Virus record (IMG/VR): IMGVR_UViG_3300046003_007892
Coordinates: 1 to 64,000 of that record
Reading direction: 5' to 3' (one strand)
Length of the DNA stretch: 64,000 nt
Source of the DNA: a virus
Made by a program: the position numbers and the translations under genes. This document shows positions 25,932 through 33,703 of this stretch, piece after piece; the stretch's first letter is position 1, and each line of letters starts with the position of its first letter. Under the pieces are notes generated by a model. It ran no database searches, was not told the DNA's origin, and was given only the letters and a program-made list of their open reading frames with translations.

Positions 25932-26357
25932 CTATCGGAGGCCGAGAGCCTTCATGAGGGTCAGGACGGCTTCCCCCCGCACGGTGTCGGGGTCATCCTT
26001 GGGGTCCGCGTAGGGGGACAGGACCAACAGGGCTTGCTCGATGTCCATCGACCGCTTGGGGTTGGACAGAACCGAGTTGCAGACGGCGGCCAGGACGGCA
26101 CTGCGGGCGGAATCGACGAGGTTCGAAGCGATCATGGCCGTGCCGATTTCTCGACTGAACTTCGGGTCCTTCATGGAATCGTAAGCCTCGCCCGCCATGC
26201 GCTGCAAGGCACCCAGCGAAGGAACGTCCGGGACGTCTTCGAAGTATCCGTCCTCGTCGGAGGCCTTACAAATCCTGGCCAGATCGGGCAGGATTTCGAT
26301 CAGCGAGACCGAAAGGGAAACCGAAACAGGGATGCGATTCTTGGACATGTCGGACAT
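25932..26357 (-). CDS. Hypothetical protein
   Basis: 141 residues from the ATG preceded by AAGGAG (MSDMSKNRIPVSVSLSVSL). Helical, not recognised. Monocistronic behind the promoter at 26377-26404. Confidence 0.7.
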   Translation of the reverse strand: MSDMSKNRIPVSVSLSVSLIEILPDLARICKASDEDGYFEDVPDVPSLGALQRMAGEAYDSMKDPKFSREIGTAMIASNLVDSARSAVLAAVCNSVLSNPKRSMDIEQALLVLSPYADPKDDPDTVRGEAVLTLMKALGLR

Positions 26358-26376
26358 TGAGTTCTCCTTCAAACCC

Positions 26377-26404
26377 AAAATAGGGCAAAGGGGGAACTTG
26401 TCAA
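26377..26404 (-). promoter_or_regulatory. Early-type promoter, N16 spacing
   Basis: Minus strand TTGACA, 16 nt, TATTTT, followed by a leader with AAGGAG. Confidence 0.65.
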
Positions 26405-26411
26405 GCAAATA

Positions 26412-26606
26412 TCACCAGAGCAGCATGAGCTTGAGTGCCTGTGCTGCCGTCACATCTTTGACTGTCCAGTAATCTGCGACTCCGGGCCATATGATCAGGG
26501 TGTCGTCAAACGGTATGTCGAGATGGTGAAACAGTTTACGGATGACGGAAAGCTCTCCGTATAGGTCCATGACCGTTATGCCGTCCGAGTCAAGCTTGAT
26601 ATCCAT
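26412..26606 (-). CDS. Small hypothetical protein
   Basis: 64 residues (MDIKLDSDGITVMDLYGELS...). A TATACT hexamer ends 6 nt before the ATG, so the mRNA may be leaderless. Confidence 0.6.
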   Translation of the reverse strand: MDIKLDSDGITVMDLYGELSVIRKLFHHLDIPFDDTLIIWPGVADYWTVKDVTAAQALKLMLLW

Positions 26607-26643
26607 CTTGACAGTATAGACTATCGAGAGATGAATTTCAAAA

Positions 26644-26719
26644 TGGCGTCCCGAGCAGGGCTCGAACCTGCGACCTCATCCTTCGGAGGGATGTGCTCTT
26701 CCAACTGAGCTACCGGGAC
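26644..26719 (-). tRNA. tRNA-Arg(CCG)
   Basis: Full cloverleaf: acceptor GTCCCGG/TCGGGAC-type pairing, D arm GCTC/GAGC, anticodon loop CTCCGAA, T arm GCAGG TTCGAGC CCTGC, encoded CCA. Decodes CGG. Confidence 0.92.
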
Positions 26720-26743
26720 TTGAGGCGTCACCCTCGAAAAGAA

Positions 26744-26819
26744 TGGATGGGGCGGTAGGGGTCGAACCCACAACCGACGCATTCAAAGTGCGTTGCTCTA
26801 CCAGTTAAGCTACGCCCCA
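26744..26819 (-). tRNA. tRNA-Gln(TTG)
   Basis: Acceptor TGGGGCG/CGCCCCA, anticodon stem ACGCA/TGCGT with loop CTTTGAA, T loop TTCGACC, encoded CCA. Discriminator reads T, unusual for Gln. Confidence 0.9.
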
Positions 26820-26843
26820 CCAGGGGTGGTCCTGAGCACTTTG

Positions 26844-26916
26844 CTGGGGAGATAGGTCTCGAACCTATAACCGCCCGATTCAGAGTCGGGTGCTCCACCA
26901 GTTAAGCTACTCCCCA
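26844..26916 (-). tRNA. tRNA-Gln(CTG)
   Basis: Acceptor TGGGGAG/CTCCCCA, anticodon stem CCCGA/TCGGG, loop CTCTGAA. CCA is not encoded. The gene is bracketed by a ~20-bp inverted repeat that continues the acceptor stem outward (GCTGGGG...CCCCAGC). Confidence 0.9.
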
Positions 26917-26937
26917 GCAAAATGCTCAGGACCGAAA

Positions 26938-27012
26938 TGGCGATCACGACGGGTTTCGAACCCGTGGCCTGCGCATCGACAGTGCGCTGCTCTACCCCTG
27001 AGCTACGTGACC
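26938..27012 (-). tRNA. tRNA-Asp(GTC), copy 1
   Basis: Acceptor GGTCACG/CGTGATC, anticodon stem GCGCA/TGCGC, loop CTGTCGA, discriminator G, encoded CCA. Confidence 0.92.
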
Positions 27013-27013
27013 G

Positions 27014-27089
27014 TGGCGACCTTGACGAGGTTCGAACTCGCGACATTCGGATAGACAATCCGACGCTCTACCAGTTGAGCTACAAGGCC
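27014..27089 (-). tRNA. tRNA-Asp(GTC), copy 2
   Basis: Acceptor GGCCTTG/CAAGGTC, anticodon stem TCGGA/TCCGA, loop TTGTCTA with T at position 37, where a purine is normal. Discriminator G, CCA encoded. Not a recent duplicate of copy 1. Confidence 0.87.
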
Positions 27090-27116
27090 GTCGTAGATGA
27101 AGAACAATGTCCTTTG

Positions 27117-27190
27117 CTGGGATGGAGGGATTCGAACCCCCGACCCTCGGTTTCGTAGACCGATGCTCTAATCCGCTGAGCTACACCCCA
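27117..27190 (-). tRNA. tRNA-Arg(ACG), copy 1
   Basis: Acceptor TGGGGTG/CATCCCA, anticodon stem TCGGT/ACCGA, loop CTACGAA. CCA not encoded; flanks form AATGTCCTTTGCTGGG/CCCAGCAAAGGACATT. Confidence 0.9.
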
Positions 27191-27215
27191 GCAAAGGACA
27201 TTCCTCTTTTAGTAA

Positions 27216-27291
27216 TGGCGTAGCTAGGAGGGCTCGAACCTCCAACCTTCAGATTCGTAATCTGATGCTCTTCCAGTTGAGCTATAGCTAC
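27216..27291 (-). tRNA. tRNA-Arg(ACG), copy 2
   Basis: Acceptor GTAGCTA/TAGCTAC, anticodon stem TCAGA/TCTGA, loop TTACGAA, T arm GGAGG/CCTCC, encoded CCA. First gene of cluster 1 in transcription order. Confidence 0.9.
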
Positions 27292-27325
27292 ATTGTTCCT
27301 TTCGTGAACAAAACTTGTGATGGTT

Positions 27326-27370
27326 GCCGGGAGGTCGGTGCCCAGATTGGCACTACACCGACTTCCCGAC
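27326..27370 (-). other. Long hairpin upstream of tRNA cluster 1
   Basis: Near-perfect stem: GCCGGGAGGTCGGTGCC pairs with the GGCACTACACCGACTTCCCGAC side (bulges at A/G and TAGT) around a 5-nt loop. Possibly a processing or termination signal; no gene. Confidence 0.55.
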
Positions 27371-27410
27371 TGTTCTGCCCGGTGCCGCTGCGCAGCGACT
27401 TTGGGCAAAG

Positions 27411-27443
27411 AAAAACCCGCCCCGGCCTGAGCCGAAGCGGGTG
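27411..27443 (-). terminator. Rho-independent terminator
   Basis: On the minus strand ACCCGCTTCGGC/GCCGGGGCGGGT followed by TTTTTCTTT. It ends transcripts arriving from above 27450 before the tRNA cluster. Confidence 0.75.
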
Positions 27444-27460
27444 TTTCTAATCCTGTAGAC

Positions 27461-27587
27461 CTAGACCGAGGATTTGGCCTTAGCAGCCGCCTCCTTGATC
27501 ACCATTGTCCACACGACGAGAAACCCCGCAACCGCGTTGGCGGTCCCGTTGCTGTCGATCTCGGCGTTGGTTGATGGTGTAGGTCAT
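27461..27587 (-). pseudogene. Small membrane-protein gene with frameshift
   Basis: From the ATG at 27587 the frame gives MTYTINQRRDRQQ and stops at 27480. The neighbouring frame gives NAEIDSNGTANAVAGFLVVW then TMVIKEAAAKAKSSV up to 27461, a credible one-segment membrane protein without its own start. Dropping one base near ATCAACCAACGCC joins them. Real decay, a recoding site or a sequencing error are all possible. Confidence 0.5.
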
Positions 27588-27595
27588 GATGTAAC

Positions 27596-27603
27596 TATTT
27601 ATA
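27596..27603 (-). promoter_or_regulatory. Late promoter, full TATAAATA
   Basis: Minus strand TATAAATA, identical to the T4 late consensus, 8 nt before the ATG at 27587. Confidence 0.7.
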
Positions 27604-27622
27604 CAGATGGTTCGAAAAGACG

Positions 27623-27940
27623 TCAATAAGAAAATTTCTGCCGGGCGATTTTTCTGCGGCGAAGTATGGCGTGGGCCTCGACGGGGTGCGGAAACGCTGG
27701 CATCCCTTCCCTTCTCACAAATCGAATCTTTCCTTCGGGGGTCAGGTAGAAAAAGTTCGCGCCGCCACGCCTGACAAGTGCAGCCTCGGTCAACTTTTTC
27801 AATGCAGCAAGGATAGTCTCGGCAGTCAGACGATGTTTCCCCAACGCGTCGATTACCTTCTTCAACTCTCCTACGGACGTGGCTCTCGAATCATGAAGTG
27901 CGTGCCCGACAATACGCTGATTTTTTGATAGCTTAATCAT
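27623..27940 (-). CDS. Winged-helix-like protein
   Basis: 105 residues. KLSKNQRIVGHALHDSRATS, ETILAALKKLTEAALVRRGG and FFYLTPEGKIRF have the helix-turn-helix plus YLTPEGK wing order of winged-helix regulators. Basic C-terminus (RRRKIARQK). Presumably a small transcription factor. Confidence 0.7.
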   Translation of the reverse strand: MIKLSKNQRIVGHALHDSRATSVGELKKVIDALGKHRLTAETILAALKKLTEAALVRRGGANFFYLTPEGKIRFVRREGMPAFPHPVEAHAILRRRKIARQKFSY

Positions 27941-27978
27941 GACTACATAGTAGATGACGGAACGGTCGTAGTCGAAAT

Positions 27979-28461
27979 TTAGATTGGACGAATCGCCCCC
28001 TCGGGGTTCACGATCATGATCTCGCCTCGGGGACCATCGGACATCCAGCCCTCGGCGCCAGTCTCGGCCAAATGTGCTGCCACGTCCATGTGCCCGTGCT
28101 CGGGGTCTCCAGTCAGTGCGAAGGCGAGTTCGTAATAGGTCCGGGCGTCGGTGATGTCATAGAGGGTCAGGTCGCGGGTGGTCTCGTAGGAGAGAACCCG
28201 TTTACGGCCCTTATAGTAGGAATCGCCCTGGTTCGCCCATCCGGCCCATTCCTTGGCCGCGCCGTCGTCAATGGTGAACCACGCGCATGGCCCGTTTGGG
28301 ATTTCGAAGTCGGTTGGGTTGTCGGTGCCGTGATGAAGGACGGTCCCAGCAGGCAAGACTTTCTTGGGGAAGCGGCTCAGTGGCCAGCGGTCATCAGGCG
28401 CGCGCTTCTCTTCGTCGAAGGCATCCAAGGGGTCTTTGAAGGCGATCTCGCTGTATCTCAT
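27979..28461 (-). CDS. ART-superfamily-like protein without CTS leader
   Basis: 160 residues. PAGTVLHHGTDNPTDFEIP, CAWFTIDDGAAKEWAGWA, RVLSYETTRDLTLYDI and GAEGWMSDGPRGEIMIVNP follow the HGT...WFT..xxA..WA...GxxGW...EI order of ADP-ribosyltransferase-like phage proteins. The N-terminus (MRYSEIAFKDPL) lacks an (I/L)-x-E site. ATG overlaps the upstream stop, so it is probably late and co-expressed with 28458-28673. Confidence 0.65.
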   Translation of the reverse strand: MRYSEIAFKDPLDAFDEEKRAPDDRWPLSRFPKKVLPAGTVLHHGTDNPTDFEIPNGPCAWFTIDDGAAKEWAGWANQGDSYYKGRKRVLSYETTRDLTLYDITDARTYYELAFALTGDPEHGHMDVAAHLAETGAEGWMSDGPRGEIMIVNPEGAIRPI

Positions 28462-28673
28462 TGGCCGACTCTGGTTCGACCCTTGTTGCCGGGCTCAACG
28501 GCCGGAAGCTGATACGTGCTGTCGTTCATTAGCGCACAGACATGGAAGGCCACGCTCTCTGAGGCGAACTCCGCGATGGGAATGCGGGACAGGCTCGGGT
28601 TGTCGATGATACCCGCCGCCACGCCGGGGCGAAGGTCGTTGTTCTTGGCCAGGATGACGGAGTATCTTTTCAT
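28458..28673 (-). CDS. Small late protein
   Basis: 71 residues (MKRYSVILAKNNDLRPGVAA). Leaderless start 4 nt after a TAAATA box. No Glu cleavage site. Overlaps the following ART-like gene (ATGA). Confidence 0.7.
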   Translation of the reverse strand: MKRYSVILAKNNDLRPGVAAGIIDNPSLSRIPIAEFASESVAFHVCALMNDSTYQLPAVEPGNKGRTRVGQ

Positions 28674-28677
28674 CAGA

Positions 28678-28683
28678 TATTTA
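28678..28683 (-). promoter_or_regulatory. Late-type TAAATA box
   Basis: Minus-strand CTAAATA, TCTG, then the ATG at 28673. Confidence 0.6.
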
Positions 28684-29016
28684 GGTTGGGCGGAAGGTCT
28701 CGTCCATCCATGCCAAGGTAATATCCCGCGAAGCCTTGTCGGCGTCTCCGGTCACCGTGATCTCTTCGACCACGAGCTTGGATTCTGGTCCCCATATTTC
28801 CCAGACGGTATCGTCGGCGGTGGCTTCCCGGAAGACTGCTGCGATTTTCCAGTCCGATGCCTCGATCTCCACGTCGTGCGCCCCACGAGGGTCCCTCCTG
28901 GAATCGATTTTAAGAGTGAACTCGACGCCGTTCGAGCGAAAGCCGAACCCTCGTCCGTTGGCTACTCCCATCGCCAAGGCGAAAGCGGTTCGCACAATAA
29001 TCCTGGCGTCGATCAT
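28681..29016 (-). CDS. Hypothetical protein
   Basis: 111 residues, beta-rich (DVEIEASDWKIAAVFREATA). Last gene of an operon 30274-28681 with ATGA-type overlaps. Confidence 0.68.
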   Translation of the reverse strand: MIDARIIVRTAFALAMGVANGRGFGFRSNGVEFTLKIDSRRDPRGAHDVEIEASDWKIAAVFREATADDTVWEIWGPESKLVVEEITVTGDADKASRDITLAWMDETFRPT

Positions 29017-29426
29017 TCGGCTTCCATCTCGGCGATCATCGGGAAGAGGGTGATGTCGCGCTCAAATCGGTCCCGGTCCCCGTCGAACTTCAAGATCATC
29101 AGGGGACCGTGGAAGGTCGTGGTTCCGTCCGACTGCGCCCGCATTCCATACAGGGTTCTGCGCCCCATTCTCGGGACGGTAAGGAGGGCGTCGTGCGGCC
29201 CAGCCGTCCAGCCGTCGAATGGGATGCCAAGACCGAGCGTCGCTTGCCAGTAGAACTGCCCCTGGTCGGTGTCGATGCTTCGCGACAACCGAACCCGCAG
29301 GCCAGATCGGGAATTGTTTTTCAGAACCTCAGCATGGTAGTCGCCCCCGCTGGCCTCGAACCACGCACTGGGCTGATTCCAGACATGCTGCCACACGCGG
29401 GCAATGAGGCGCCCCATCGGGCTCAC
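29013..29426 (-). CDS. Hypothetical protein
   Basis: 137 residues, beta-rich with aromatic residues; overlaps both neighbours by 4 nt. Not recognised. Confidence 0.68.
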   Translation of the reverse strand: MSPMGRLIARVWQHVWNQPSAWFEASGGDYHAEVLKNNSRSGLRVRLSRSIDTDQGQFYWQATLGLGIPFDGWTAGPHDALLTVPRMGRRTLYGMRAQSDGTTTFHGPLMILKFDGDRDRFERDITLFPMIAEMEAE

Positions 29427-30274
29427 AGGAGTCGCATACCGCCCATCGACGCCGCCATGGCTTCGGCGAGAAGGCTGTCGAACTCCGACTTGGCGCCGGG
29501 GTCGGTGTCGAGACGGGACATGATCTCGAACGCCTTGTTGACCTTGCGGGTCTCATCGTTCTCTTCGAGGTTGGGCCCGTTGAAGTAGAAGGTCGAGCCC
29601 TCGTCGTCGATGTCATAGGCGGACGCGAAACCGAGGTCTTCGCGTTTGCACGAGAACAGATCGGACGGGCGGAACCCCTGCGCGTTGACCTTGTTCAGCG
29701 GGTTCTCGGGGTCGTCGTTCCACGCCAGCTTGACCTCGACAGCTTCGCGGGCAGTCGGGGTGCAGACGATTCCGTGGTAGTCCGACGAACTCACGCCGCC
29801 CTTGTAGGACATCGAAACCCGCCAGCGACGTTCGCCGGGCCCGGCCTTGGGATACGGCTTGCCCTCGGGGTCGCACTCGGACATCAGAACTCCGTCTTCG
29901 TTGACGTGTTCGCCATCGGCGTCCTGAAGAACCGTGCCGCTGAGATAGACGCTGCCGCTATCGTATTCGTGCAGCTTGAGGACGATGTCGTCCAAGCGGA
30001 TGAGGCGATTGATTTCCTCGCGGGCGTCGGGGAGGACGGGCGTGAGGCGAACGGCCTTGGGCCAGTGACGACCCAGAACAGTTTCCAGCTTGGCGGCGGT
30101 GCGGGCGCGGAAGCGGTTCCAGTCCTTGGCGATACGCTGCTGACGCTCTTCCTGATCGCGATTGCGGCGACCATCGGCGGCCAATGACAGGGTCTCGCCC
30201 AGATCGTAGAAGAGGACACTGCCCTCGACTGCGGCGGCGAGGATGAGGCGGGTGGCGGCTGTGTAGTTGCGCAT
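29423..30274 (-). CDS. Hypothetical protein
   Basis: 283 residues. A hydrophobic/helical N-terminus (MRNYTAATRLILAAAVEGSV), a basic helix, then a mixed alpha/beta body and a helical tail (KSEFDSLLAEAMAASMGGMR). First gene of its operon; the -10 ends 6 nt before the ATG. Confidence 0.7.
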   Translation of the reverse strand: MRNYTAATRLILAAAVEGSVLFYDLGETLSLAADGRRNRDQEERQQRIAKDWNRFRARTAAKLETVLGRHWPKAVRLTPVLPDAREEINRLIRLDDIVLKLHEYDSGSVYLSGTVLQDADGEHVNEDGVLMSECDPEGKPYPKAGPGERRWRVSMSYKGGVSSSDYHGIVCTPTAREAVEVKLAWNDDPENPLNKVNAQGFRPSDLFSCKREDLGFASAYDIDDEGSTFYFNGPNLEENDETRKVNKAFEIMSRLDTDPGAKSEFDSLLAEAMAASMGGMRLL

Positions 30275-30280
30275 ACGAGA

Positions 30281-30308
30281 CCATTATCTCGTATCCCGAA
30301 CATGTCAA
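30281..30308 (-). promoter_or_regulatory. Early-type promoter, N16 spacing
   Basis: Minus strand TTGACA, 16 nt, TAATGG, 6 nt, ATG at 30274. Confidence 0.65.
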
Positions 30309-30313
30309 CTATT

Positions 30314-30835
30314 TTAGCGCGCCCAACAGGCGTCCACGAAGGCAACGTCATCAGCCATCAAGGGTTTCTGGTCCTCGCCGAGCGGGATAGCTCGAACTTG
30401 AACGGGACCCATGAACCTCTGGACGGCAGCCGCGATCTTGGCGGTCATGGCTTCCAGGGGTTCGCCATACTGCTCCTGAACGGCCAGCCGAATGTCGTCA
30501 TCCGACATCCCCTCGTAGTCACCGTCCGTCATCCAAATCTCGCCGTAGCAATGCGTGCGGGACATCTGGAGCCGGTAGGCTTCGTTGTGGATGTCGAGAC
30601 CGGCGTGATCGCAAATGACGTCATGGGCAAGACAGCACCCGTCGCCGATGACGATCTGACCGTCTTTCATCAGAACGCCAGCGGCGCCCTGTGGATATCG
30701 GGCATTCCATTCCGCCTTGGTCGGCGCGAGGCAGATGACGGTCTTGCGATTATCACCGGGATTCAGGATTCGGTCCTGGTACACGATAGCCTCGCCAAGG
30801 ATACTCTCGACGATGATGTCAGCGTAGGTTTTCAT
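30314..30835 (-). CDS. Late protein with CTS-like leader
   Basis: 173 residues. Leader MKTYADIIVE|SILGE is almost identical to that of the ART-like protein 18922-19698, although the bodies are unrelated, which argues for a shared targeting signal. The body has GDGCCLAHDVICDHAGLDIH, rich in Cys/His and possibly metal-binding. ATG overlaps the upstream TAA (TAAATG), so it is co-expressed with the metallopeptidase-like gene. Confidence 0.76.
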   Translation of the reverse strand: MKTYADIIVESILGEAIVYQDRILNPGDNRKTVICLAPTKAEWNARYPQGAAGVLMKDGQIVIGDGCCLAHDVICDHAGLDIHNEAYRLQMSRTHCYGEIWMTDGDYEGMSDDDIRLAVQEQYGEPLEAMTAKIAAAVQRFMGPVQVRAIPLGEDQKPLMADDVAFVDACWAR

Positions 30836-31692
30836 TTATTGGCCACGATGTGCTCGACGAAAGAAGTTATATGGGGCTTGAGCGGAGTCCCCAGTACCCA
30901 AGAAGCGAAGCAGTCGGCCCAGAACTCACCAAAGTTGTTTCTCGAATAGTCTCTCGGGAATGCGCCGGGGTCATTTTGAAGACACCAGTTGTATCGGTCG
31001 TTCAGGTGCACTCGGCAACCAGGGAAGCGGTACTCAAAACGATGGCCGAATTCGTGAATGATAGCGTGGATAAGGAACGGGTCGTTGGTGCTCGGCACAA
31101 GCCAAACATTATCTCCGGCGTAGTCGTAGTAACCGCCAACGCCGTGCCGGGTATGCTTGACACTAACGTCAACCGACATGAGCCAGCCCACCCCCTTGGC
31201 CTCCATGTAGCGACGCGCCGCATTGAAGCATCGCACCATCGCGTTTTTGTACGACTCGGAAATGCCATCACCATAGAAGATTATCTTAGTCTGACCAACG
31301 TCCACGGTCTCGACTTCTACGTTTGGGTCATTCGGGTCCAGGTCATTGAAGTAATCTGTGCCCTTAACGTATGGGAAGTTTACGGCCGGACGGTTCTTGC
31401 CTCCACGGCTCGTGATCTCGCGTCCCGCGCTATTCTGACCAGTGTTCTGACCAGTGTTCTGACCAACGTTGGAATAGTTTGAACCGCCATATTCTACGCC
31501 GTTGACAGTGACTGACCCCAACGCGCCGATAGATATGTTTACTCCGCCAACCTGGAACGATTGAACACTGCTTTCGCCACCAGTATGAGCGTATTCATTG
31601 AGGTGCTCGTCTGTGCAACAGCTACAACGAATTTCCGGTGCCTGGGACGTTTCGACGATGGCTAGGGATTTTCGTATATCGGAGTTGTCCAT
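30832..31692 (-). CDS. HExxH metallopeptidase-like late protein with CTS-like leader
   Basis: 286 residues. Leader MDNSDIRKSLAIVE|TSQAP (I-x-E). A Cys-rich CSCC segment follows, then a low-complexity GQNTGQNTGQN repeat (about 75-90). LIHAIIHEFGHRFEYRF (about 215) is a canonical HExxH zincin helix, and FGEFWADCFASWV downstream supplies a Glu third ligand. It probably cleaves a host or virion protein or peptide. Confidence 0.82.
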   Translation of the reverse strand: MDNSDIRKSLAIVETSQAPEIRCSCCTDEHLNEYAHTGGESSVQSFQVGGVNISIGALGSVTVNGVEYGGSNYSNVGQNTGQNTGQNSAGREITSRGGKNRPAVNFPYVKGTDYFNDLDPNDPNVEVETVDVGQTKIIFYGDGISESYKNAMVRCFNAARRYMEAKGVGWLMSVDVSVKHTRHGVGGYYDYAGDNVWLVPSTNDPFLIHAIIHEFGHRFEYRFPGCRVHLNDRYNWCLQNDPGAFPRDYSRNNFGEFWADCFASWVLGTPLKPHITSFVEHIVANK

Positions 31693-31696
31693 CCGA

Positions 31697-31702
31697 TATT
31701 TA
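31697..31702 (-). promoter_or_regulatory. Late-type TAAATA box
   Basis: Minus-strand ATAAATA, TCGG, then the ATG at 31692; paired with the plus box at 31718. Confidence 0.65.
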
Positions 31703-31717
31703 TCACGGCTTGGTGGC

Positions 31718-31723
31718 TAAATA
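31718..31723 (+). promoter_or_regulatory. Late-type TAAATA box
   Basis: CTAAATA, TTCG, then the ATG at 31728. Confidence 0.65.
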
Positions 31724-31727
31724 TTCG

Positions 31728-32324
31728 ATGCGAGAGTTCCTCAACATCCTGGCCGAAAACAGAGCCCAACCCTTTCCTGGTCTCACCCCGGAGTTCCTCG
31801 CCAAGCTGCGCGAGATTCGACACCAGTGCCGCATCGACAACGGCGGGGGCGGGTCATGCCACCTCGTCTCGGAATGGCTCGATGACGAATACGGATGGGA
31901 CCGTGTCAGCGGCACCTACACGTCCGCCGACTATCAGGACGTCGCTATCACGGGCCACCTCTGGAACCTCTTGCCCGATAACAGCATACTCGATGCAACG
32001 GCCGATCAGACCGGCGAGGGGCACGACATCCGAGTCATCCACCCCTCTGACCCCGAGTACCATCGCTATCGCCCCGAGTGGTATCCAGATTTCCATCCCG
32101 ATCACGAGGATTTCGAGAAATTTTGGGCTGAATATCAGCCGCTCAGTTTCCCCCACTACGACGGGAGCAAATATCCGAAGTTTTCTGGCGAGGACGACTA
32201 CACGGGTCAGAACCGTCTGCGGGACGAGCGCGGTGACTATTGGTGGTCAACCGACAAGGAACAACTGGCTCGCTATCACGACGAGCAGCAGCGCGAATAC
32301 GATTGGAAGCGCGGACAGTTCTAG
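31728..32324 (+). CDS. Late protein with CTS-like leader and Cys-His-Asp pattern
   Basis: 198 residues. Leader MREFLNILAE|NRAQ (L-x-E). GGGGSCHLVSEWLDDEYG, GHLWNLLPDNSILDATADQ give Cys, His and Asp in the order of papain-like or transglutaminase-like enzymes, the same arrangement as 10191-10667. The C-terminus is charged and Trp/Tyr-rich. Likely a packaged thiol hydrolase; not proven. Confidence 0.75.
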   Translation: MREFLNILAENRAQPFPGLTPEFLAKLREIRHQCRIDNGGGGSCHLVSEWLDDEYGWDRVSGTYTSADYQDVAITGHLWNLLPDNSILDATADQTGEGHDIRVIHPSDPEYHRYRPEWYPDFHPDHEDFEKFWAEYQPLSFPHYDGSKYPKFSGEDDYTGQNRLRDERGDYWWSTDKEQLARYHDEQQREYDWKRGQF

Positions 32325-32779
32325 TAGTAGTCGTACCCGCTGCCACCGCTGCTGTTGTTCGATTCCCTCATCGAGCCCCTGACCAGCGCGATGAGCCACA
32401 TGACAATCCAACCCGCGACGTAGGCGACAAAGGTCGCGACGAGCCCCGCGAAAAACCATCCCCAGAATTTCGGATAGATGGTCACGAGTCGAATGAACCC
32501 GACGATTGCGCCGATCACCACGGCTCCGACGACGGGAGCCATGAGGTTTAGTCGCCCCCATTTACCCTCGTCACCGGAATCGACAATGAAGTCGGCGAAG
32601 CGGGCGACCGGATTGACGAACGGTTGTTTGGGCTCTGGTTCCTCGACCACGGCGGGCGGCTGGAAGTTATCGTCCATCGAAACCATCGACGTGGGGGCAG
32701 GCTCAGCGACAATGACGTCCCGACCACGTTCATCCTTGGAGAAGACGAACCCTTCTTGCTTGCGCGATGCTTTTCCCAT
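32321..32779 (-). CDS. Membrane protein
   Basis: 152 residues. A Pro/Glu-rich soluble N-terminus (1-80), then two membrane segments (VVGAVVIGAIVGFIRLV; FWGWFFAGLVATFVAYVAGW running on) and a Ser/Gly tail. Stop overlaps the convergent gene. Confidence 0.72.
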   Translation of the reverse strand: MGKASRKQEGFVFSKDERGRDVIVAEPAPTSMVSMDDNFQPPAVVEEPEPKQPFVNPVARFADFIVDSGDEGKWGRLNLMAPVVGAVVIGAIVGFIRLVTIYPKFWGWFFAGLVATFVAYVAGWIVMWLIALVRGSMRESNNSSGGSGYDYY

Positions 32780-32782
32780 CAC

Positions 32783-33169
32783 CTGCCACTATACCGTGCA
32801 GTTTTTTCGGTCAACCGATATCTTCGCGAAACGAAGAACGGCCCCCGAAGGTGCGCACCAACGGAGGCCGTCACAACCGACGCGGACGTGCTGCGGTCAC
32901 CAAGCGGCAGAGATCAGAAGCCTATCCGATCAAGCCCATGACGTGTCTGCAAGAGCGCGCCGCCCCCAACAGAATCCGCCTGATTGTGCATGGAGCCCAC
33001 CAGCCTAAGCGGGCCTCCCTTACGCGGGCAAACAATCCCGTTCCACCTAAGCCCGTTAAAGGCTGACCCTTGAGGATGACCGTAGTCTCCTGTCGGACTG
33101 ACATCTCGCCAGGGCGGTGCTGCAAAACACTTTCGCCGGTCTGGGTGGCCACCCTCGCCGACGAAATAA
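32783..33169. other. Gene-free stretch
   Basis: 387 bp. A plus frame at 32767-33066 exists but has no start signal. Contains ACGGCC/GGCCGT around a 22-nt loop (about 32838-32872) and GC-rich partial repeats near 33010-33060. I see no tRNA, promoter or convincing gene. Confidence 0.4.
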
Positions 33170-33703
33170 TCAGAGTCCGAGTTCTACTATGGCGGCGTGG
33201 AACTCCGCAATACGTTTCTTGTATGGCTCAAGGGCAATCGTCGGGTAACCGGCCAGTGCCGCCTTGGCGACCTGTTTCTCGGTGAAGAGGCCGACCCAGC
33301 CAAGGAAGTTGAGGTGATCGTATTGTTCTTCCAAGATGCCAAGCTCATAGCCGATATCGAAGAAAGCTTGATCGCCATCGAATGGAAATACCGGATGGCG
33401 GTCTGGAACCTCAACGATATATCGGCAGTCCGACACGTAGATGCCGTCGTTGAAGATCATGCGGAAGACGTCGCGGTCGATTTCGTTGTTGAAAAAGAAC
33501 CGAGCCCCCACCCAGGTGTAGTCTTTACCAAAGACCCATCCGCATAGTTCGTGGGTTTTCGTCCATTCATGGACGGGCTCACGTGTATAGTCGAAATACG
33601 GGTAGCCCATATTTGACAGGAATTGCGCCGCCGTCGAGCCCATGTTTGGGCGGTGGGCTTCCTGAATAGCGGACTTCATTTGCGACAAGGGTGGCAGGCT
33701 CAC
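33170..33703 (-). CDS. Hypothetical protein, paralogue of 33700-34209
   Basis: 177 residues from a GTG overlapping the upstream stop. It shares a D-x-(F/L)-GW-(A/V)-G...AKA.L.GY block (HLNFLGWVGLFTEKQVAKAA) with its neighbour and has an internal ARFFFNNEIDRDVFRMIF like the small-family motif. Confidence 0.7.
   Translation of the reverse strand: MSLPPLSQMKSAIQEAHRPNMGSTAAQFLSNMGYPYFDYTREPVHEWTKTHELCGWVFGKDYTWVGARFFFNNEIDRDVFRMIFNDGIYVSDCRYIVEVPDRHPVFPFDGDQAFFDIGYELGILEEQYDHLNFLGWVGLFTEKQVAKAALAGYPTIALEPYKKRIAEFHAAIVELGL

Noticed and set aside
32783-33169. tmRNA or other large RNA
   Set aside because: No tRNA-like ends and no tag-coding stretch recognised.
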